DNA from: Corynebacterium lactis
GTDB lineage: Bacteria; Actinomycetota; Actinomycetes; Mycobacteriales; Mycobacteriaceae
Assembly: GCF_900519355.1 (NCBI RefSeq)
Contig: NZ_ULHE01000001.1
Span: 62,001-126,000, forward strand
Direction of reading: 5' to 3'
DNA: 64,000 nt
Part shown: in pieces, positions 36,841 through 46,512 of the stretch
Position numbering within the stretch: the first letter of the stretch is position 1
Layout of the letters: each line of letters starts with the position of its first letter
Notes under the pieces: model-generated
What the model saw: only the letters and a program-made list of their open reading frames with translations
Databases searched by the model: none
What the model was told of the DNA's origin: nothing
Made by a program: the position numbers and the translations under genes

Positions 36841-37335
36841 CTAGGCGGAGTGCTGCTCCAACACGGCGGTCTCGGCGTCGAGGACGCGCTCCAGGTACGG
36901 CGCGGCCTTGCCCTCCAGCATGCCGCCGACCAGCGGAACGGTGATGGAGAACTCCGAGTCAGTGGTCAGGACGGAGCCGTCGCCCTGAGCTTTGAGCTCC
37001 TGGGTGGCGCTGAAGCTGACCGGGACGCCGGTGGCCTCGGTGGTGACGGTGCTGGTCGCGCCGGAATCGCCCAGCGGGCTGATGACGAAGGTGCGGGTCA
37101 AGGCGACCCCGGACTTGACGAACTTTGCCGCCTGGTCCGGGATCTTGTCGGCCGCGACGGACTGCCGGATGACAACGGTCGTGCCGGCGTCGGAGGTCTC
37201 GAACTTCTCGACCTTGCCCTCTGCCGCGGAGAAGCGGTGTGCGACCTTCTCCCAGAAGCCCGCGTCGGTCAGCGACGCGTAGATCTTGTCGACCGGCTGG
37301 GCAAAGTTCACGGTGTGCGTGTTGCGCGTAGTCAT
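36841..37335 (-). CDS. DUF2505 domain protein
   Basis: 164 residues with an SRPBCC/START-like pattern: VNFAQPVDKIYASLTD at the start, a beta-rich middle and a C-terminal amphipathic helix (AAPYLERVLDAE). DUF2505 is an actinobacterial family of unknown function, probably binding a hydrophobic ligand. It is divergent from murB, with starts 37 bases apart; the same neighbour pair occurs in mycobacteria. Confidence 0.85.
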   Translation of the reverse strand: MTTRNTHTVNFAQPVDKIYASLTDAGFWEKVAHRFSAAEGKVEKFETSDAGTTVVIRQSVAADKIPDQAAKFVKSGVALTRTFVISPLGDSGATSTVTTEATGVPVSFSATQELKAQGDGSVLTTDSEFSITVPLVGGMLEGKAAPYLERVLDAETAVLEQHSA

Positions 37336-37372
37336 GGTGTAGATAATACGGGTTTGCCGTTACGCTAAGGGG

Positions 37373-38599
37373 GTGCACGAAGTTCCAGATTTTGCCGATT
37401 CCGCCGACAACCGCCCCGTAGACGCCACCGTTATTGAGCGCCTTCGCCAGGTCGAGGGCGCATCGGTCAGCACCGACACATCCTTCGCCGAGCTGACCAC
37501 GCTTCGTCTCGGCGGGGTCCCCGCGGCCGTCGTCCGGTGCGCGACTACCGAAGCTGTGGTCGCCGTGGTTCGCCTGCTTGACGACGAAAACGTGCCCGCG
37601 CTCATCGTCGGCGGGGGCTCCAACCTCGTCGTTGCGGACCGGCCGGGCCCGCTGGTGGCCGTGGTGATCGAGGCCGACGCGGTGCAGATGAGCACCCGCG
37701 GCCACGGCTTGGAATCCACCTCGGCGATTATCGAGGCCGAGGCCGGTGCCGTGTGGGACGAGATCGTGCAGATGAGCGTCGACGCGGGCTTCGGCGGGCT
37801 GGAGTGCCTGTCCGGTATTCCGGGATCGGCGGGTGCGACGCCGGTGCAAAACGTCGGGGCCTACGGCGCTGAGGTGTCGCAGGTTCTGGATGCGGTGCAG
37901 CTCTACGACCGCGCCACCGGCGAGGTCGAGTGGGTCTCCCCGGACTCGCTGGAGCTGTCCTACCGCTATTCCAACCTGAAGTTCACCTCTCGCGCAGTGG
38001 TGCTGGCGGTGCGCTTCGAGCTGAGCATCGATGGCATGTCGGTGCCGCTGCGCTACGGGGAGCTGGCGCGTCGCCTGGGCGTGGACGAGGCCGAGGCCGC
38101 AGCTGGCGAGATTCGTCGGCCCTCGGACCAGGTCCGCGAGGTCGTGCTCGCGCTGCGCCGCGGCAAGGGCATGGTGCTGGACCCGGAAGATCGGGACACC
38201 TGGTCGGCCGGTTCCTTCTTCACCAACCCCATCATCGACGAGGCGCAGGTCGAGGACGTGCGGAGCCGGGTCGCCGAGCGTCGCGGCGCCGAGGAGGCGG
38301 CCTCGATGCCCGTGTTCCCGGCAGGCGCGGGGCACCCGGGGCGCGTGAAACTCTCGGCCGCCTGGCTGATTGAGCGCGCGGGCTTCCCGAAGGGCTACCC
38401 CGGGCAGGGTGCTCCGGCGCGGCTTTCCACCAAACACACCCTGGCGCTGACCAACCGCGGCGAGGCCGCCGACGGCACGCCGACGACGGCAGATGACCTG
38501 GTGGCGCTTGCCCGCGACGTCCGCGCGGGCGTCGCAGCAGCATTCGGCGTGACGCTGGAGCCCGAGCCCGTGTGGGTCGGCGTCAGCATCGACGCCTAA
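37373..38599 (+). CDS. murB: UDP-N-acetylmuramate dehydrogenase
   Basis: 408 residues from the GTG at 37373, with AAGGGG directly upstream. FAD-binding TLRLGG and GGGSNLVV, the SGIPGSAGATPVQNVGAYG region, catalytic Ser in AGSFFTNP, and C-terminal Glu in the last 10 residues. It reduces UDP-GlcNAc-enolpyruvate to UDP-MurNAc in peptidoglycan synthesis. It is longer than E. coli MurB, as usual in actinobacteria. Confidence 0.95.
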   Translation: MHEVPDFADSADNRPVDATVIERLRQVEGASVSTDTSFAELTTLRLGGVPAAVVRCATTEAVVAVVRLLDDENVPALIVGGGSNLVVADRPGPLVAVVIEADAVQMSTRGHGLESTSAIIEAEAGAVWDEIVQMSVDAGFGGLECLSGIPGSAGATPVQNVGAYGAEVSQVLDAVQLYDRATGEVEWVSPDSLELSYRYSNLKFTSRAVVLAVRFELSIDGMSVPLRYGELARRLGVDEAEAAAGEIRRPSDQVREVVLALRRGKGMVLDPEDRDTWSAGSFFTNPIIDEAQVEDVRSRVAERRGAEEAASMPVFPAGAGHPGRVKLSAAWLIERAGFPKGYPGQGAPARLSTKHTLALTNRGEAADGTPTTADDLVALARDVRAGVAAAFGVTLEPEPVWVGVSIDA

Positions 38600-38632
38600 A
38601 CGCCGAGCCTAAATACCGCGCCCGAGCATGCG

Positions 38633-40468
38633 CTAGTGGCGCTTGCGGGCCAGCGAGTCGACGGACTGGCCCCGCTCCTGTAGCTGCGCCAGCAGCACGT
38701 CGCGGACGTCGCGGCGGCGCACCTTGCCCATCTGATCGCGCGGCAGGTCCTCCAGGTGGAAGAACGCGCGCGGCACCTTGTAGCGGGTCAGGTTTGCGTA
38801 GCAGTGGTCGCGGTAGGCCTCGGAGTCCAGGCGGGCGTAGTCCGCCAGGGTAATCGCGGCGACGACCATCTCGGAGCCGTCCTTCTTCGGCAGGCCGACG
38901 ACGGTCGCATCGGTGATGTCCGGGTGCGAGAGCAGCACCTCTTCGACCTCGGCCGGATAGACGTTGAAGCCACCGGTGATGATGACCTCCTTGATGCGGG
39001 CCACCAGCTTGATGAAGCCGTCAGGCTCCATCACGCCGACGTCGCCGGTGCGGTACCAGCGCGGGCCCTCGGGGAGCTCCGCCGGGCCGGCCGTGAAGGA
39101 TTTCTCGGTGGCCTCGGGCAGGTTGAGGTATCCGCCGAAGACCTGCGGCCCGCGGACGATGACCTCGCCCTCTTCGCCGTCGGCACGCAGCGCGGTGGGG
39201 TCGTCGGGGTCGACGATGGCGACCTCGGTGTCGGGGAAGGGGATGCCGACGTAGCCGGGGCGGCGGTTGCCGTCCATGGGGTTGCCCACGATGATGGGGG
39301 AGGTTTCGGTCAGCCCGTAGCCCTCGACGAGGCGGCCGCCGGTTAGCTTCTCCCACTTCTCCACCAGGCTGACGGGCAGGGTGGAGGCGCCGCAGAAGGC
39401 GTACTTGACGCCGGAGAGGTCGGCGCCGTCGCGCTCGGCGGCCTCGACGATCTTCTCGTACAGTGTCGGCACGCCCGGAACCCAGGTCGGCCGGTTGGAC
39501 TTCATGACCTTCATAATCAGCGGGATTTCCGGGGCCGGCACCAGCACCAGCTCCGCGCCGATCAGCATGGTCAGGTTGGTGACAATGGTCAGGCCGTAGG
39601 CGTGGAACATCGGAAGCACGCCCAGCGAGACCTCGCGCTCGGTGCCGAGCCCCGGCACCCACGCCTTGCCCTGCAGGATGTTGGAGACCAGGCCACGGTG
39701 GGTTAGCTGCGCACCCTTGGGGGAGCCGGTGGTGCCGGAGGTGTACATCATCACGGCCGTGTCGTCCGGGCGGATGGACTCGTCCGCGAGGATGTGGCGA
39801 CCGTCGCCGCCGACGGCGTCGTGAAGCAGGGCGTCGAAGCCCAGGACCTGCGGGGCTGGTGCGTGGAGCTTGTCGCGGGAGGCGCGCAGCTTCGGGATTG
39901 GCAGGGCCAGTGCGGCGCGCATGACCAGCGGAAGGTCCTGCAGCATGTTGACCGCGATGATGGTCTCCAGCGGGGTCGTGCGGCGCAGCTCCTCGAGAAC
40001 GGGCACCGTCTTGTCCCATCCGATGGCGACGCGGGCGCCGTGGTCGTTGAAGGGGTGCTCCAGCTCGTGGGCGGTGTAGAGCGGATTGTGCTCGACCGCG
40101 ATTGCGCCCAGGTGCAGGACCGCCCAGTAAGCGATGACATGCTGGGGGCAGTTTGGCATGAGCAGCGCGACGCGGTCGCCCTTGCCGACGCCCAACGCGC
40201 GCAGTCCTGCGGCGGTGCTGCGGACCTTGGCGTCGAGCTCCGCGTAGGTGGTGGAGCGGCCGAAGAAGGTCAGGGCCTTACGGTTGGGGTAGGAGTCCAG
40301 CGTGCGGCGGTAGACGTCCAGGAGGGTGTCGTCGCCGTAATCGATATGCGGCGGGGTCCAGCTGGGGTACAGGTCGAGCCAGGCCTTTTTTACGGCCGCG
40401 CTCGACGCCTTATTCGTCCCCTCATTCATCCCCTCGCGTTCGCCGCGATTGGTGGAATTTTCGGTCAT
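38633..40468 (-). CDS. fadD: Long-chain fatty acid-CoA ligase
   Basis: 611 residues. ANL superfamily: P-loop MYTSGTTGSPKGA, GYGLTETSP, YRTGDVG, and C-terminal GGFNVYPAEVEE; the acyl-adenylate Lys is in the DQMGKVRRRD segment. It activates fatty acids to acyl-CoA (or acyl-AMP) for degradation or lipid assembly. The start may be the ATG at 40468 or MNEGTNK 13 codons later. It is divergent from mshA; a 20-base palindrome lies between them. Confidence 0.9.
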   Translation of the reverse strand: MTENSTNRGEREGMNEGTNKASSAAVKKAWLDLYPSWTPPHIDYGDDTLLDVYRRTLDSYPNRKALTFFGRSTTYAELDAKVRSTAAGLRALGVGKGDRVALLMPNCPQHVIAYWAVLHLGAIAVEHNPLYTAHELEHPFNDHGARVAIGWDKTVPVLEELRRTTPLETIIAVNMLQDLPLVMRAALALPIPKLRASRDKLHAPAPQVLGFDALLHDAVGGDGRHILADESIRPDDTAVMMYTSGTTGSPKGAQLTHRGLVSNILQGKAWVPGLGTEREVSLGVLPMFHAYGLTIVTNLTMLIGAELVLVPAPEIPLIMKVMKSNRPTWVPGVPTLYEKIVEAAERDGADLSGVKYAFCGASTLPVSLVEKWEKLTGGRLVEGYGLTETSPIIVGNPMDGNRRPGYVGIPFPDTEVAIVDPDDPTALRADGEEGEVIVRGPQVFGGYLNLPEATEKSFTAGPAELPEGPRWYRTGDVGVMEPDGFIKLVARIKEVIITGGFNVYPAEVEEVLLSHPDITDATVVGLPKKDGSEMVVAAITLADYARLDSEAYRDHCYANLTRYKVPRAFFHLEDLPRDQMGKVRRRDVRDVLLAQLQERGQSVDSLARKRH

Positions 40469-40633
40469 GGAGTCCTCCTAAGCATTGCTCACCCAAGTCT
40501 AGGGGCGCTGATACCGAGAGTGCAGCGCCGTGGCGTGGGCGTATGCGCGCTGGGGGAAGGCTTGTCGCAACCGGCGCTTCTGCTCGCCGTCTTCGCTTTC
40601 CGACGTGCGCACTGAGATATGTGTAGCGATAAT

Positions 40634-40653
40634 AACCTACGACAGCGTAGGTT
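40634..40653. promoter_or_regulatory. Perfect palindromic operator between fadD and mshA
   Basis: AACCTACG-ACAG-CGTAGGTT: two perfect 8-base arms around a 4-base spacer, 30 bases upstream of the mshA ATG and 166 bases from the fadD start. The form suits a TetR- or MarR-type dimer. No T-run follows, so it is not a terminator. The regulator is unknown. Confidence 0.6.
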
Positions 40654-40682
40654 GTTGTCTCGGAGGGGGTAATCTTGTGGGC

Positions 40683-42029
40683 ATGTCTGAAACATCGACC
40701 CTCGCGAATGTGGTTGTCAAGGAGGCCGTGCCCTCGCTGCCCGGCCGCATCGCGATGATTTCTATGCACACCTCCCCGCTGGAACAGCCCGGAATCGGGG
40801 ATGCCGGCGGAATGAACGTCTACGTCCTGCGCACCTGCGAGGAGTTGGCGCGCAGGGGAGTGAAGGTCGATGTCTTCACCCGGGCCACCCGATCGAGCGA
40901 CGGCCAGATTGTCCAGGTTGGCGAGAACTTCCGCGTTATCAACATCGTTGCGGGTCCCTACGAGGGTCTGGAGAAGTCGGAGCTGCCGACGCAGATGACC
41001 GCTTTTGCCGGCGGCGTGCTGGAATTCACCCGAGAGCAGGGCGTCCACTACGACCTCATTCACTCCCACTACTGGCTCTCGGGCCAGGTGGGGTGGCTGC
41101 TCAGTGAGCTCTGGCGCGTCCCCTTCGTCCACACCGCGCACACCCTGGCCGCCGTGAAGAATATGCATCTGGCGGCGGGAGACTCCCCGGAGCCCGAGTC
41201 GCGGCGGATCTGCGAGCAGCAAATCGTCGACAACGCATGCCGACTCGTGGTCAACACGGAGGCCGAAGCTGCCCAGCTCGCGGACCTCCACGATGCGGTG
41301 GCCACGCATATCGATGTCGTGCCCCCGGGCGTCAACGTCGACCTTTTTAGCCCCGGCAACGACCGGGCGACCGAGCGATCTCGTCGCGAGCTGGGAATCC
41401 CGCTGCACACCAAGGTCATTCTCTTCGTCGGCAGGCTGCAGCGCTTGAAGGGTCCGCAGGTCCTGCTCCGTGGCGTCGGGGAGCTACTGCGACGAGACCC
41501 CGAGGCGAATGTGCGCGTGATCGTCTGCGGAGGGCTCTCCGGCTCCGGTTTGGCCGCACCCGATGAATTTCACGCGCTGGCCGTGGAGGAGGGCATCGAC
41601 CACCTTGTCCGCTTCATGCCGCCCCGTCCGCCCGAGGACCTGGCGCGGCTCTACCAGGCGGCCGACGTTGTTGCGGTGCCCAGCTTTAACGAAACCTTCG
41701 GCCTGGTCGCGATGGAGGCGCAGGCCACGGGCACTCCGGTTGTGGCCGCCAACGTCGGAGGGCTTCCGATCGCGGTTGCCGACGGTGTCAGCGGCCTGCT
41801 GGTCGACGGTCACGAGCCGGGCCCCTGGGCAGACGCCCTGGGCGAGCTGATTGAAAACGACGGGTTGCGCCTGAAGCTCGCGCGCCAGGCCCGCGAGCAC
41901 GCGATGGAATTTTCTTGGGAAAAGACTGTGGACCGGCTTGCGGGTGTCTATCATCGGGCCACAGTCGCCAGCGGGCACTGCGCTGGCTACACCCGGGATG
42001 CGGGCGGTTTTGCCGGCGGTTCGCGGTAA
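40683..42029 (+). CDS. mshA: D-inositol-3-phosphate glycosyltransferase (mycothiol synthesis)
   Basis: 448 residues from the ATG at 40683 (GGAGGGGG about 10 bases upstream). GT4 family: [15 protein letters not shown] at the start of the N-domain, [12 protein letters not shown], and the C-domain [19 protein letters not shown] with the two catalytic Glu residues. MshA joins UDP-GlcNAc to inositol-3-phosphate in the first committed step of mycothiol, the thiol buffer of actinobacteria. The order mshA-ybjN-gpmA-senX3-regX3 matches mycobacteria and C. glutamicum. Confidence 0.95.
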   Translation: MSETSTLANVVVKEAVPSLPGRIAMISMHTSPLEQPGIGDAGGMNVYVLRTCEELARRGVKVDVFTRATRSSDGQIVQVGENFRVINIVAGPYEGLEKSELPTQMTAFAGGVLEFTREQGVHYDLIHSHYWLSGQVGWLLSELWRVPFVHTAHTLAAVKNMHLAAGDSPEPESRRICEQQIVDNACRLVVNTEAEAAQLADLHDAVATHIDVVPPGVNVDLFSPGNDRATERSRRELGIPLHTKVILFVGRLQRLKGPQVLLRGVGELLRRDPEANVRVIVCGGLSGSGLAAPDEFHALAVEEGIDHLVRFMPPRPPEDLARLYQAADVVAVPSFNETFGLVAMEAQATGTPVVAANVGGLPIAVADGVSGLLVDGHEPGPWADALGELIENDGLRLKLARQAREHAMEFSWEKTVDRLAGVYHRATVASGHCAGYTRDAGGFAGGSR

Positions 42030-42101
42030 CCGCCGGCAATACCAGCAAGATTGCAGTAAATGACACGATCGCAAAAATACGAGTAGGGAAGGTCGAATCG
42101 G

Positions 42102-42590
42102 ATGAGCAAAGAAGCCGGTAACGAACTGTTGAACTCTCTGGCTGAGCAATTGGAGCGCATCGGCGTCGAGTACGGCCTGTCCGACGGCGCCGTCGTCGTC
42201 GTCCTGCCGGGCAAGAAGAAGCTCAAGACTGTCCTCGGGCTCATCCCGGCGCCGGATTCCCTGCGCGTCGAGGCCTTCGTCTGCCGCGCCGTGGAGGAAA
42301 ATCGCGAGGGCGTCTACCAGTGGCTCCTGCAGCGCAATCGCCGCCTCTTCGGCATCGCCTACACCATCGACGCGGCCGGGGACATCTACCTTGTGGGCCA
42401 GCTCCCCGCCTCGCTTACCGACGACGACCTGGACCGCCTGCTGGGGCAGGTCCTTGAGACGGCCGACGGGGACTTCAACCACATCCTGGAACGCGGCTTC
42501 GCAACCGCCATTAAGAAGGAGTGGGAGTGGCGAGTCGACCGCGGGGAAAACCTGGCGAACCTGGAGCAGTTCCGCCATATGGTCGAATGA
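42102..42590 (+). CDS. YbjN domain protein
   Basis: 162 residues, a soluble alpha/beta protein with GDIYLVGQLPASLTDDDLDRLLG-like YbjN features and a C-terminal EW/W-rich helix. It resembles type III secretion chaperone-like YbjN proteins; in mycobacteria the homologue (Rv0487) also sits between mshA and the phosphoglycerate mutase. Function unknown. It starts 72 bases after mshA with GGGAAGG upstream. Confidence 0.85.
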   Translation: MSKEAGNELLNSLAEQLERIGVEYGLSDGAVVVVLPGKKKLKTVLGLIPAPDSLRVEAFVCRAVEENREGVYQWLLQRNRRLFGIAYTIDAAGDIYLVGQLPASLTDDDLDRLLGQVLETADGDFNHILERGFATAIKKEWEWRVDRGENLANLEQFRHMVE

Positions 42591-42727
42591 TGAGCGTGAT
42601 TGGCGAATAATTGGTCGACGCTGAGTGAGCCTGCGATCCGGCCGTTCGCCCGGCTGACAGCCCATAAAGCGGGGAATGCCCGGCAGCTCGGCAGCACAAC
42701 TGGCGCTGTTCAGGCACAATTGTTGGT

Positions 42728-43474
42728 ATGAGCAATGGAAAACTGATTCTTGTCCGTCATGGCCAGAGTGAGTGGAACGCATCCAACCAGTTCACTGGCT
42801 GGGTCGATGTTGCGCTCACCGACAAGGGCCGTGCTGAAGCTGTCCGCGCCGGCGAGATGCTGGTCGAGGCGGGCCTGAAGCCGCAGGTGCTCTACACCTC
42901 GCTGCTGCGTCGCGCCATCAACACCGCGCACATCGCGCTGGACACCGCTGACCTGCTGTGGATTCCGGTCATCCGTGACTGGCGTCTCAACGAGCGTCAC
43001 TACGGCGCTCTGCAGGGCCTGAACAAGGCCGAGACCAAGGAGAAGTACGGCGAAGACCAGTTCATGTCCTGGCGTCGCTCCTACGACACCCCGCCGCCGG
43101 AGCTCGACGATGACAGCGAGTACTCGCAGGCGCACGACCCGCGCTACGCGAACCTGGATTCGGTGCCGAAGACCGAGTGCCTGCTCGACGTGGTCAAGCG
43201 CTTCGTGCCCTACTTCGAGGAAGAGATTCTGCCGCGTCTGAAGGCCGGCGAGACCGTTATGGTCGCCGCCCACGGCAACTCCCTGCGCGCGCTGGTCAAG
43301 CACCTCGACGGCATCTCCGACGAGGACATCGCCGGCCTGAACATCCCGACCGGTATCCCGCTGGTCTACGACTTTGACGCTTCGGGCAAGGTCCTCAACC
43401 CGGGTGGCACCTACCTGGATCCGGAGGCTGCAGCTGCCGGTGCCGCCGCGGTGGCCGCTCAGGGCAACAAGTAG
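42728..43474 (+). CDS. gpmA: 2,3-bisphosphoglycerate-dependent phosphoglycerate mutase
   Basis: 248 residues. Catalytic His11 in [10 protein letters not shown], Glu in [10 protein letters not shown], and the second His in [10 protein letters not shown]. It interconverts 3- and 2-phosphoglycerate in glycolysis and gluconeogenesis. Strong codon bias fits a central glycolytic enzyme. Length is normal for the dPGM class. Confidence 0.96.
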   Translation: MSNGKLILVRHGQSEWNASNQFTGWVDVALTDKGRAEAVRAGEMLVEAGLKPQVLYTSLLRRAINTAHIALDTADLLWIPVIRDWRLNERHYGALQGLNKAETKEKYGEDQFMSWRRSYDTPPPELDDDSEYSQAHDPRYANLDSVPKTECLLDVVKRFVPYFEEEILPRLKAGETVMVAAHGNSLRALVKHLDGISDEDIAGLNIPTGIPLVYDFDASGKVLNPGGTYLDPEAAAAGAAAVAAQGNK

Positions 43475-43526
43475 GGCTTCGCGCCCGCTCGCGCCCACTA
43501 GCGTTCTATTCGAGTACTCCTCGCAG

Positions 43527-43599
43527 CGGGGGCACTCTCTATCGGTTCGCTGACGCCTCGTTTGGGCGTCAGGGTTCCGGTTGGGGTGCCCCCGTTTTT
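43527..43599 (+). terminator. gpmA terminator
   Basis: CGGGGGCAC (43527-43535) pairs with GTGCCCCCG (43586-43594), closed by an inner hairpin CTGACGCC/GGGCGTCAG, and followed by TTTTT. It ends about 60 bases before the senX3 start. Confidence 0.85.
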
Positions 43600-43657
43600 C
43601 GTAGCTTCTGGCTCCGTCCCCGCGCGAGGACGTCGGAAAGCAATTAGGGTATTAGCC

Positions 43658-44830
43658 GTGTTTAATGTCATCATCGCCGCCCTGATCGGCGCAGCAGCCA
43701 TGGCCGCTGTGCTCATCCTGGGTGGCGTTGTCGGCGGGGCCTATCAGGCGGTCAAAAAACGCCGCTCGGACGCCGATAATTCCGTGACCACTATGGCGCA
43801 GGTGCTGCACCTGGCCATCCAGGGCTCGCCGACCGGAGTCGTGGTCGTCGATGTCTCCCGCGATATCGTCCTGTCCAACTCCCAGGCGCACAAGCTGGGC
43901 CTCGTCTACGAGCGCAGGCTCAATGACGTCGGCTGGGAAGTGGCCACCAAGGTATTTGACACGCAGGAAGAGCAGGAGCTCACTCTTGTGATTCCGGCGC
44001 GCCGGGCGGGAGCCCCGGACACTATCGTGCGCTGCCACGTCGCGCCGCTGTCGCTCGTGGATAATCGCTTCGTGGTCCTCTATGCCACAGATGAGTCCGA
44101 GCTGGCGCGCATGGAAGCAGCTCGGCGTGACTTCGTCGCCAACGTTTCCCATGAGCTCAAGACACCAGTCGGGGCGATGAGTCTCCTGGTGGAGGCCCTC
44201 AACGAAGCTTCCGACGACCCGGCGGCCGTGAAGCACTTCAGCGAGAGTCTGCAGCGCGAGTCCAAGCGCATGTCGACGATGATCACCGAGTTGATTTCCC
44301 TGTCGAAGCTGCAGGGCGCCGAGCCCCTGCCGGACATGGAGCCGTTAGACGTCGCGGAGATCGTCAATGCGGCGGTGCGTCGCAACTCGATGCTGTCGGA
44401 ACAGGTCGGTATCGAGGTCACAGTCGACTGCCAGCCGGGCCTGATTGTCAAGGGGGATCGCTCGCTGCTGGTGGCGGCCGTGTCCAACCTTGTCTCCAAC
44501 GCAATTAACTACTCGCCGGAGGCGACTCCGGTGTCGGTGACGGCGGTGATGGAGGACAACGACACGGTCGCGATCCGCGTGACGGACCGGGGAATCGGCA
44601 TCTCGCTCGCGAACCAGAAGCGCGTGTTCGAGCGCTTCTTCCGGGCCGATAAAGCGCGTTCTCGCGCCACTGGAGGTACCGGTTTGGGGCTGGCGATTGT
44701 TAAGCACGTCGTCGCCAACCACAAGGGCGCCATTAAACTGTGGAGCCGACCCGGCACGGGCTCGACTTTCACCATTGAGCTGCCGCTACTGGAGAAGCAG
44801 GATAAGCCCGCGCGTCGGGCCGAGGACTAA
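43658..44830 (+). CDS. senX3: Sensor histidine kinase SenX3-like
   Basis: 390 residues from the GTG at 43658; upstream in-frame codons run through the gpmA terminator, so a longer start is unlikely. One N-terminal membrane helix (about 3-28), a PAS-like domain (about 55-145), the phospho-acceptor His165 in FVANVSHELKTP, and an ATPase domain with NLVSNAINYSP, DRGIGI and GGTGLGLAIVKH. In mycobacteria SenX3 senses phosphate status with the Pst system. The regulator gene follows 20 bases later. Confidence 0.92.
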   Translation: MFNVIIAALIGAAAMAAVLILGGVVGGAYQAVKKRRSDADNSVTTMAQVLHLAIQGSPTGVVVVDVSRDIVLSNSQAHKLGLVYERRLNDVGWEVATKVFDTQEEQELTLVIPARRAGAPDTIVRCHVAPLSLVDNRFVVLYATDESELARMEAARRDFVANVSHELKTPVGAMSLLVEALNEASDDPAAVKHFSESLQRESKRMSTMITELISLSKLQGAEPLPDMEPLDVAEIVNAAVRRNSMLSEQVGIEVTVDCQPGLIVKGDRSLLVAAVSNLVSNAINYSPEATPVSVTAVMEDNDTVAIRVTDRGIGISLANQKRVFERFFRADKARSRATGGTGLGLAIVKHVVANHKGAIKLWSRPGTGSTFTIELPLLEKQDKPARRAED

Positions 44831-44850
44831 GGGAAGGACTGTTGCAACCC

Positions 44851-45546
44851 GTGACTGAGGTACTAATCGTCGAAGATGAGATGGCTCTGGCCGAGCCGCT
44901 CGCATTCCTGCTGGAGCGGGAGGGGTTCAGGGTTCGCATGGCGGCCGATGGGCCTGAAGCGCTCGAGGAATTCTCCAAGCAGGAACCGGATATTGTGCTG
45001 CTCGACCTGATGCTTCCCGGCATGAGCGGCACCGAGGTGTGCAAGAACATCCGCCTGAAGTCGGACGTGCCGGTCATTATGGTCACCGCCCGCGACAGCG
45101 AGATCGACAAGGTCGTTGGCCTCGAAATCGGCGCGGACGACTACGTGACCAAGCCCTACTCCTCCCGAGAGCTCATTGCGCGCATCCGTGCGGTCCTTCG
45201 TCGTGGTCGGGTCGAAGAGCCCGACGAGGACGACGATGACTACGCCGAGGTCCTGCGTGGCGGGGCAGTCATGCTGGACGTCGAACGCCATGTCGTCACC
45301 GTCGATGGCGAGGAAATCCCGATGCCGTTGAAGGAATTTGACCTTCTCGAATACCTGCTACGTAATCGCGGTCGCGTGCTCACCCGTGGACAGCTGATCG
45401 ACCGCGTCTGGGGCTCCGACTATGTCGGCGACACCAAGACCCTTGACGTGCATATCAAGCGGCTTCGCTCCAAGATCGAGCGCAATCCCTCCTCGCCGGA
45501 ATTCCTCGTCACCGTGCGCGGGCTGGGCTATAAGTTCGAGGGCTAG
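44851..45546 (+). CDS. regX3: Response regulator RegX3-like (OmpR family)
   Basis: 231 residues from the GTG at 44851; a TTG nine bases earlier is only three bases from the GGGAAGGA ribosome site. The receiver domain has the phospho-acceptor Asp52 in LLDLMLPG and the conserved Lys in KPYSSRE; an acidic linker (EEPDEDDDD) leads to a winged-helix DNA-binding domain with [11 protein letters not shown] and [11 protein letters not shown]. It probably controls phosphate-starvation genes. Its stop codon overlaps the stop of the convergent next gene. Confidence 0.92.
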   Translation: MTEVLIVEDEMALAEPLAFLLEREGFRVRMAADGPEALEEFSKQEPDIVLLDLMLPGMSGTEVCKNIRLKSDVPVIMVTARDSEIDKVVGLEIGADDYVTKPYSSRELIARIRAVLRRGRVEEPDEDDDDYAEVLRGGAVMLDVERHVVTVDGEEIPMPLKEFDLLEYLLRNRGRVLTRGQLIDRVWGSDYVGDTKTLDVHIKRLRSKIERNPSSPEFLVTVRGLGYKFEG

Positions 45547-46478
45547 GCCTCGTCGGGGTTCAATCCCTCAGCCGCGGCCCTGGTCGCCGGGTGGATGGCA
45601 AGCAGCGGGTACCCGCTGGGGCCGAAGGCCTTCGCGCGCCCGGCGGCCTCGCGGGCCGCGCAGTGCTCGGCAACAATGGCGTAGCAGTCCTCGCCGAGGA
45701 GGGCCACCAGTTCGGACTTGTGCGTCCTCCAGATCGGCTCGCCACCCGCGTGCGTGGCGGGGTCCCCGGTGCAGTACCAGTCGAAGTCCTCGCCGCCGTT
45801 GCCCCAGCCCCTGCGGTCATACTCGGTGATGGTCGTGCGCAGGATCTCCTCGCCGTCCGGGCGCTCCTCCCAGTCCTCCAGCCTGCGCAGCGGCAACTGC
45901 CAGCACACGTCCGGTTTCACATCGACCGGGTCGATTCCTTCTGCCATCGCCCACTGGTGGATGGAACAACCGGCGCCGTTATTCCACCCAGAGCGGTTGG
46001 CGAAGATGCAGGCGCCGCCGATGACCTTGGTCTTGAGAGCGGGCTCCGGTTCGCCGTTTTCATCGTCGAGCTCGTCCCAGACCAGCCACGGCTCCAGCCG
46101 CTCCTCGGGATCATCCTCGTAATCGCGCAGCCACTCCAGCGCGTCCTCCGGGCGGTTTTGCCACCACGCGGGTTCCGCCGCGGAAGCGCCCTCCATGCGG
46201 CGCACCACGTCGATAAGCCTCTCGCGGTCCTCCTCGTCGGTGAGGAAGGCGCCATGCCCGCAGCAGCCGACGTCGGGGTTGGCGGAGTCGATTCCGCGGC
46301 AGGCGGCAGTGCCGAAGGCGCACTGGTAGGTGGACATGAGCCAGGTGAGGTCGCAGGTGATGATGTGATTCGGGTCATCGGGGTGGGCGAACTCGAACCA
46401 TTCGCGGGGGAAATCGAAGGCAACCTCGGCGGGCGAGGGCTGGGGGCCTCGGCCGGGGCGGGGGTGGGGATAATTCAC
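45543..46478 (-). CDS. Conserved actinobacterial cysteine-cluster protein
   Basis: 311 residues from a GTG at 46478. Eight or more Cys, including [25 protein letters not shown] and CSIHQW, resemble the metal-binding Cys pattern of YkgJ/DUF3109-type proteins. No membrane segment. A homologue (Rv0493c) holds the same place between regX3 and ppx in mycobacteria; function unknown. The longer open frame upstream runs antisense through ppx and is not coding. Its TAG and that of regX3 share the palindrome CTAG. Confidence 0.8.
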   Translation of the reverse strand: MNYPHPRPGRGPQPSPAEVAFDFPREWFEFAHPDDPNHIITCDLTWLMSTYQCAFGTAACRGIDSANPDVGCCGHGAFLTDEEDRERLIDVVRRMEGASAAEPAWWQNRPEDALEWLRDYEDDPEERLEPWLVWDELDDENGEPEPALKTKVIGGACIFANRSGWNNGAGCSIHQWAMAEGIDPVDVKPDVCWQLPLRRLEDWEERPDGEEILRTTITEYDRRGWGNGGEDFDWYCTGDPATHAGGEPIWRTHKSELVALLGEDCYAIVAEHCAAREAAGRAKAFGPSGYPLLAIHPATRAAAEGLNPDEA

Positions 46479-46512
46479 ACCGACCCAGGGTAGACCGTCT
46501 AACCTAACAAGG

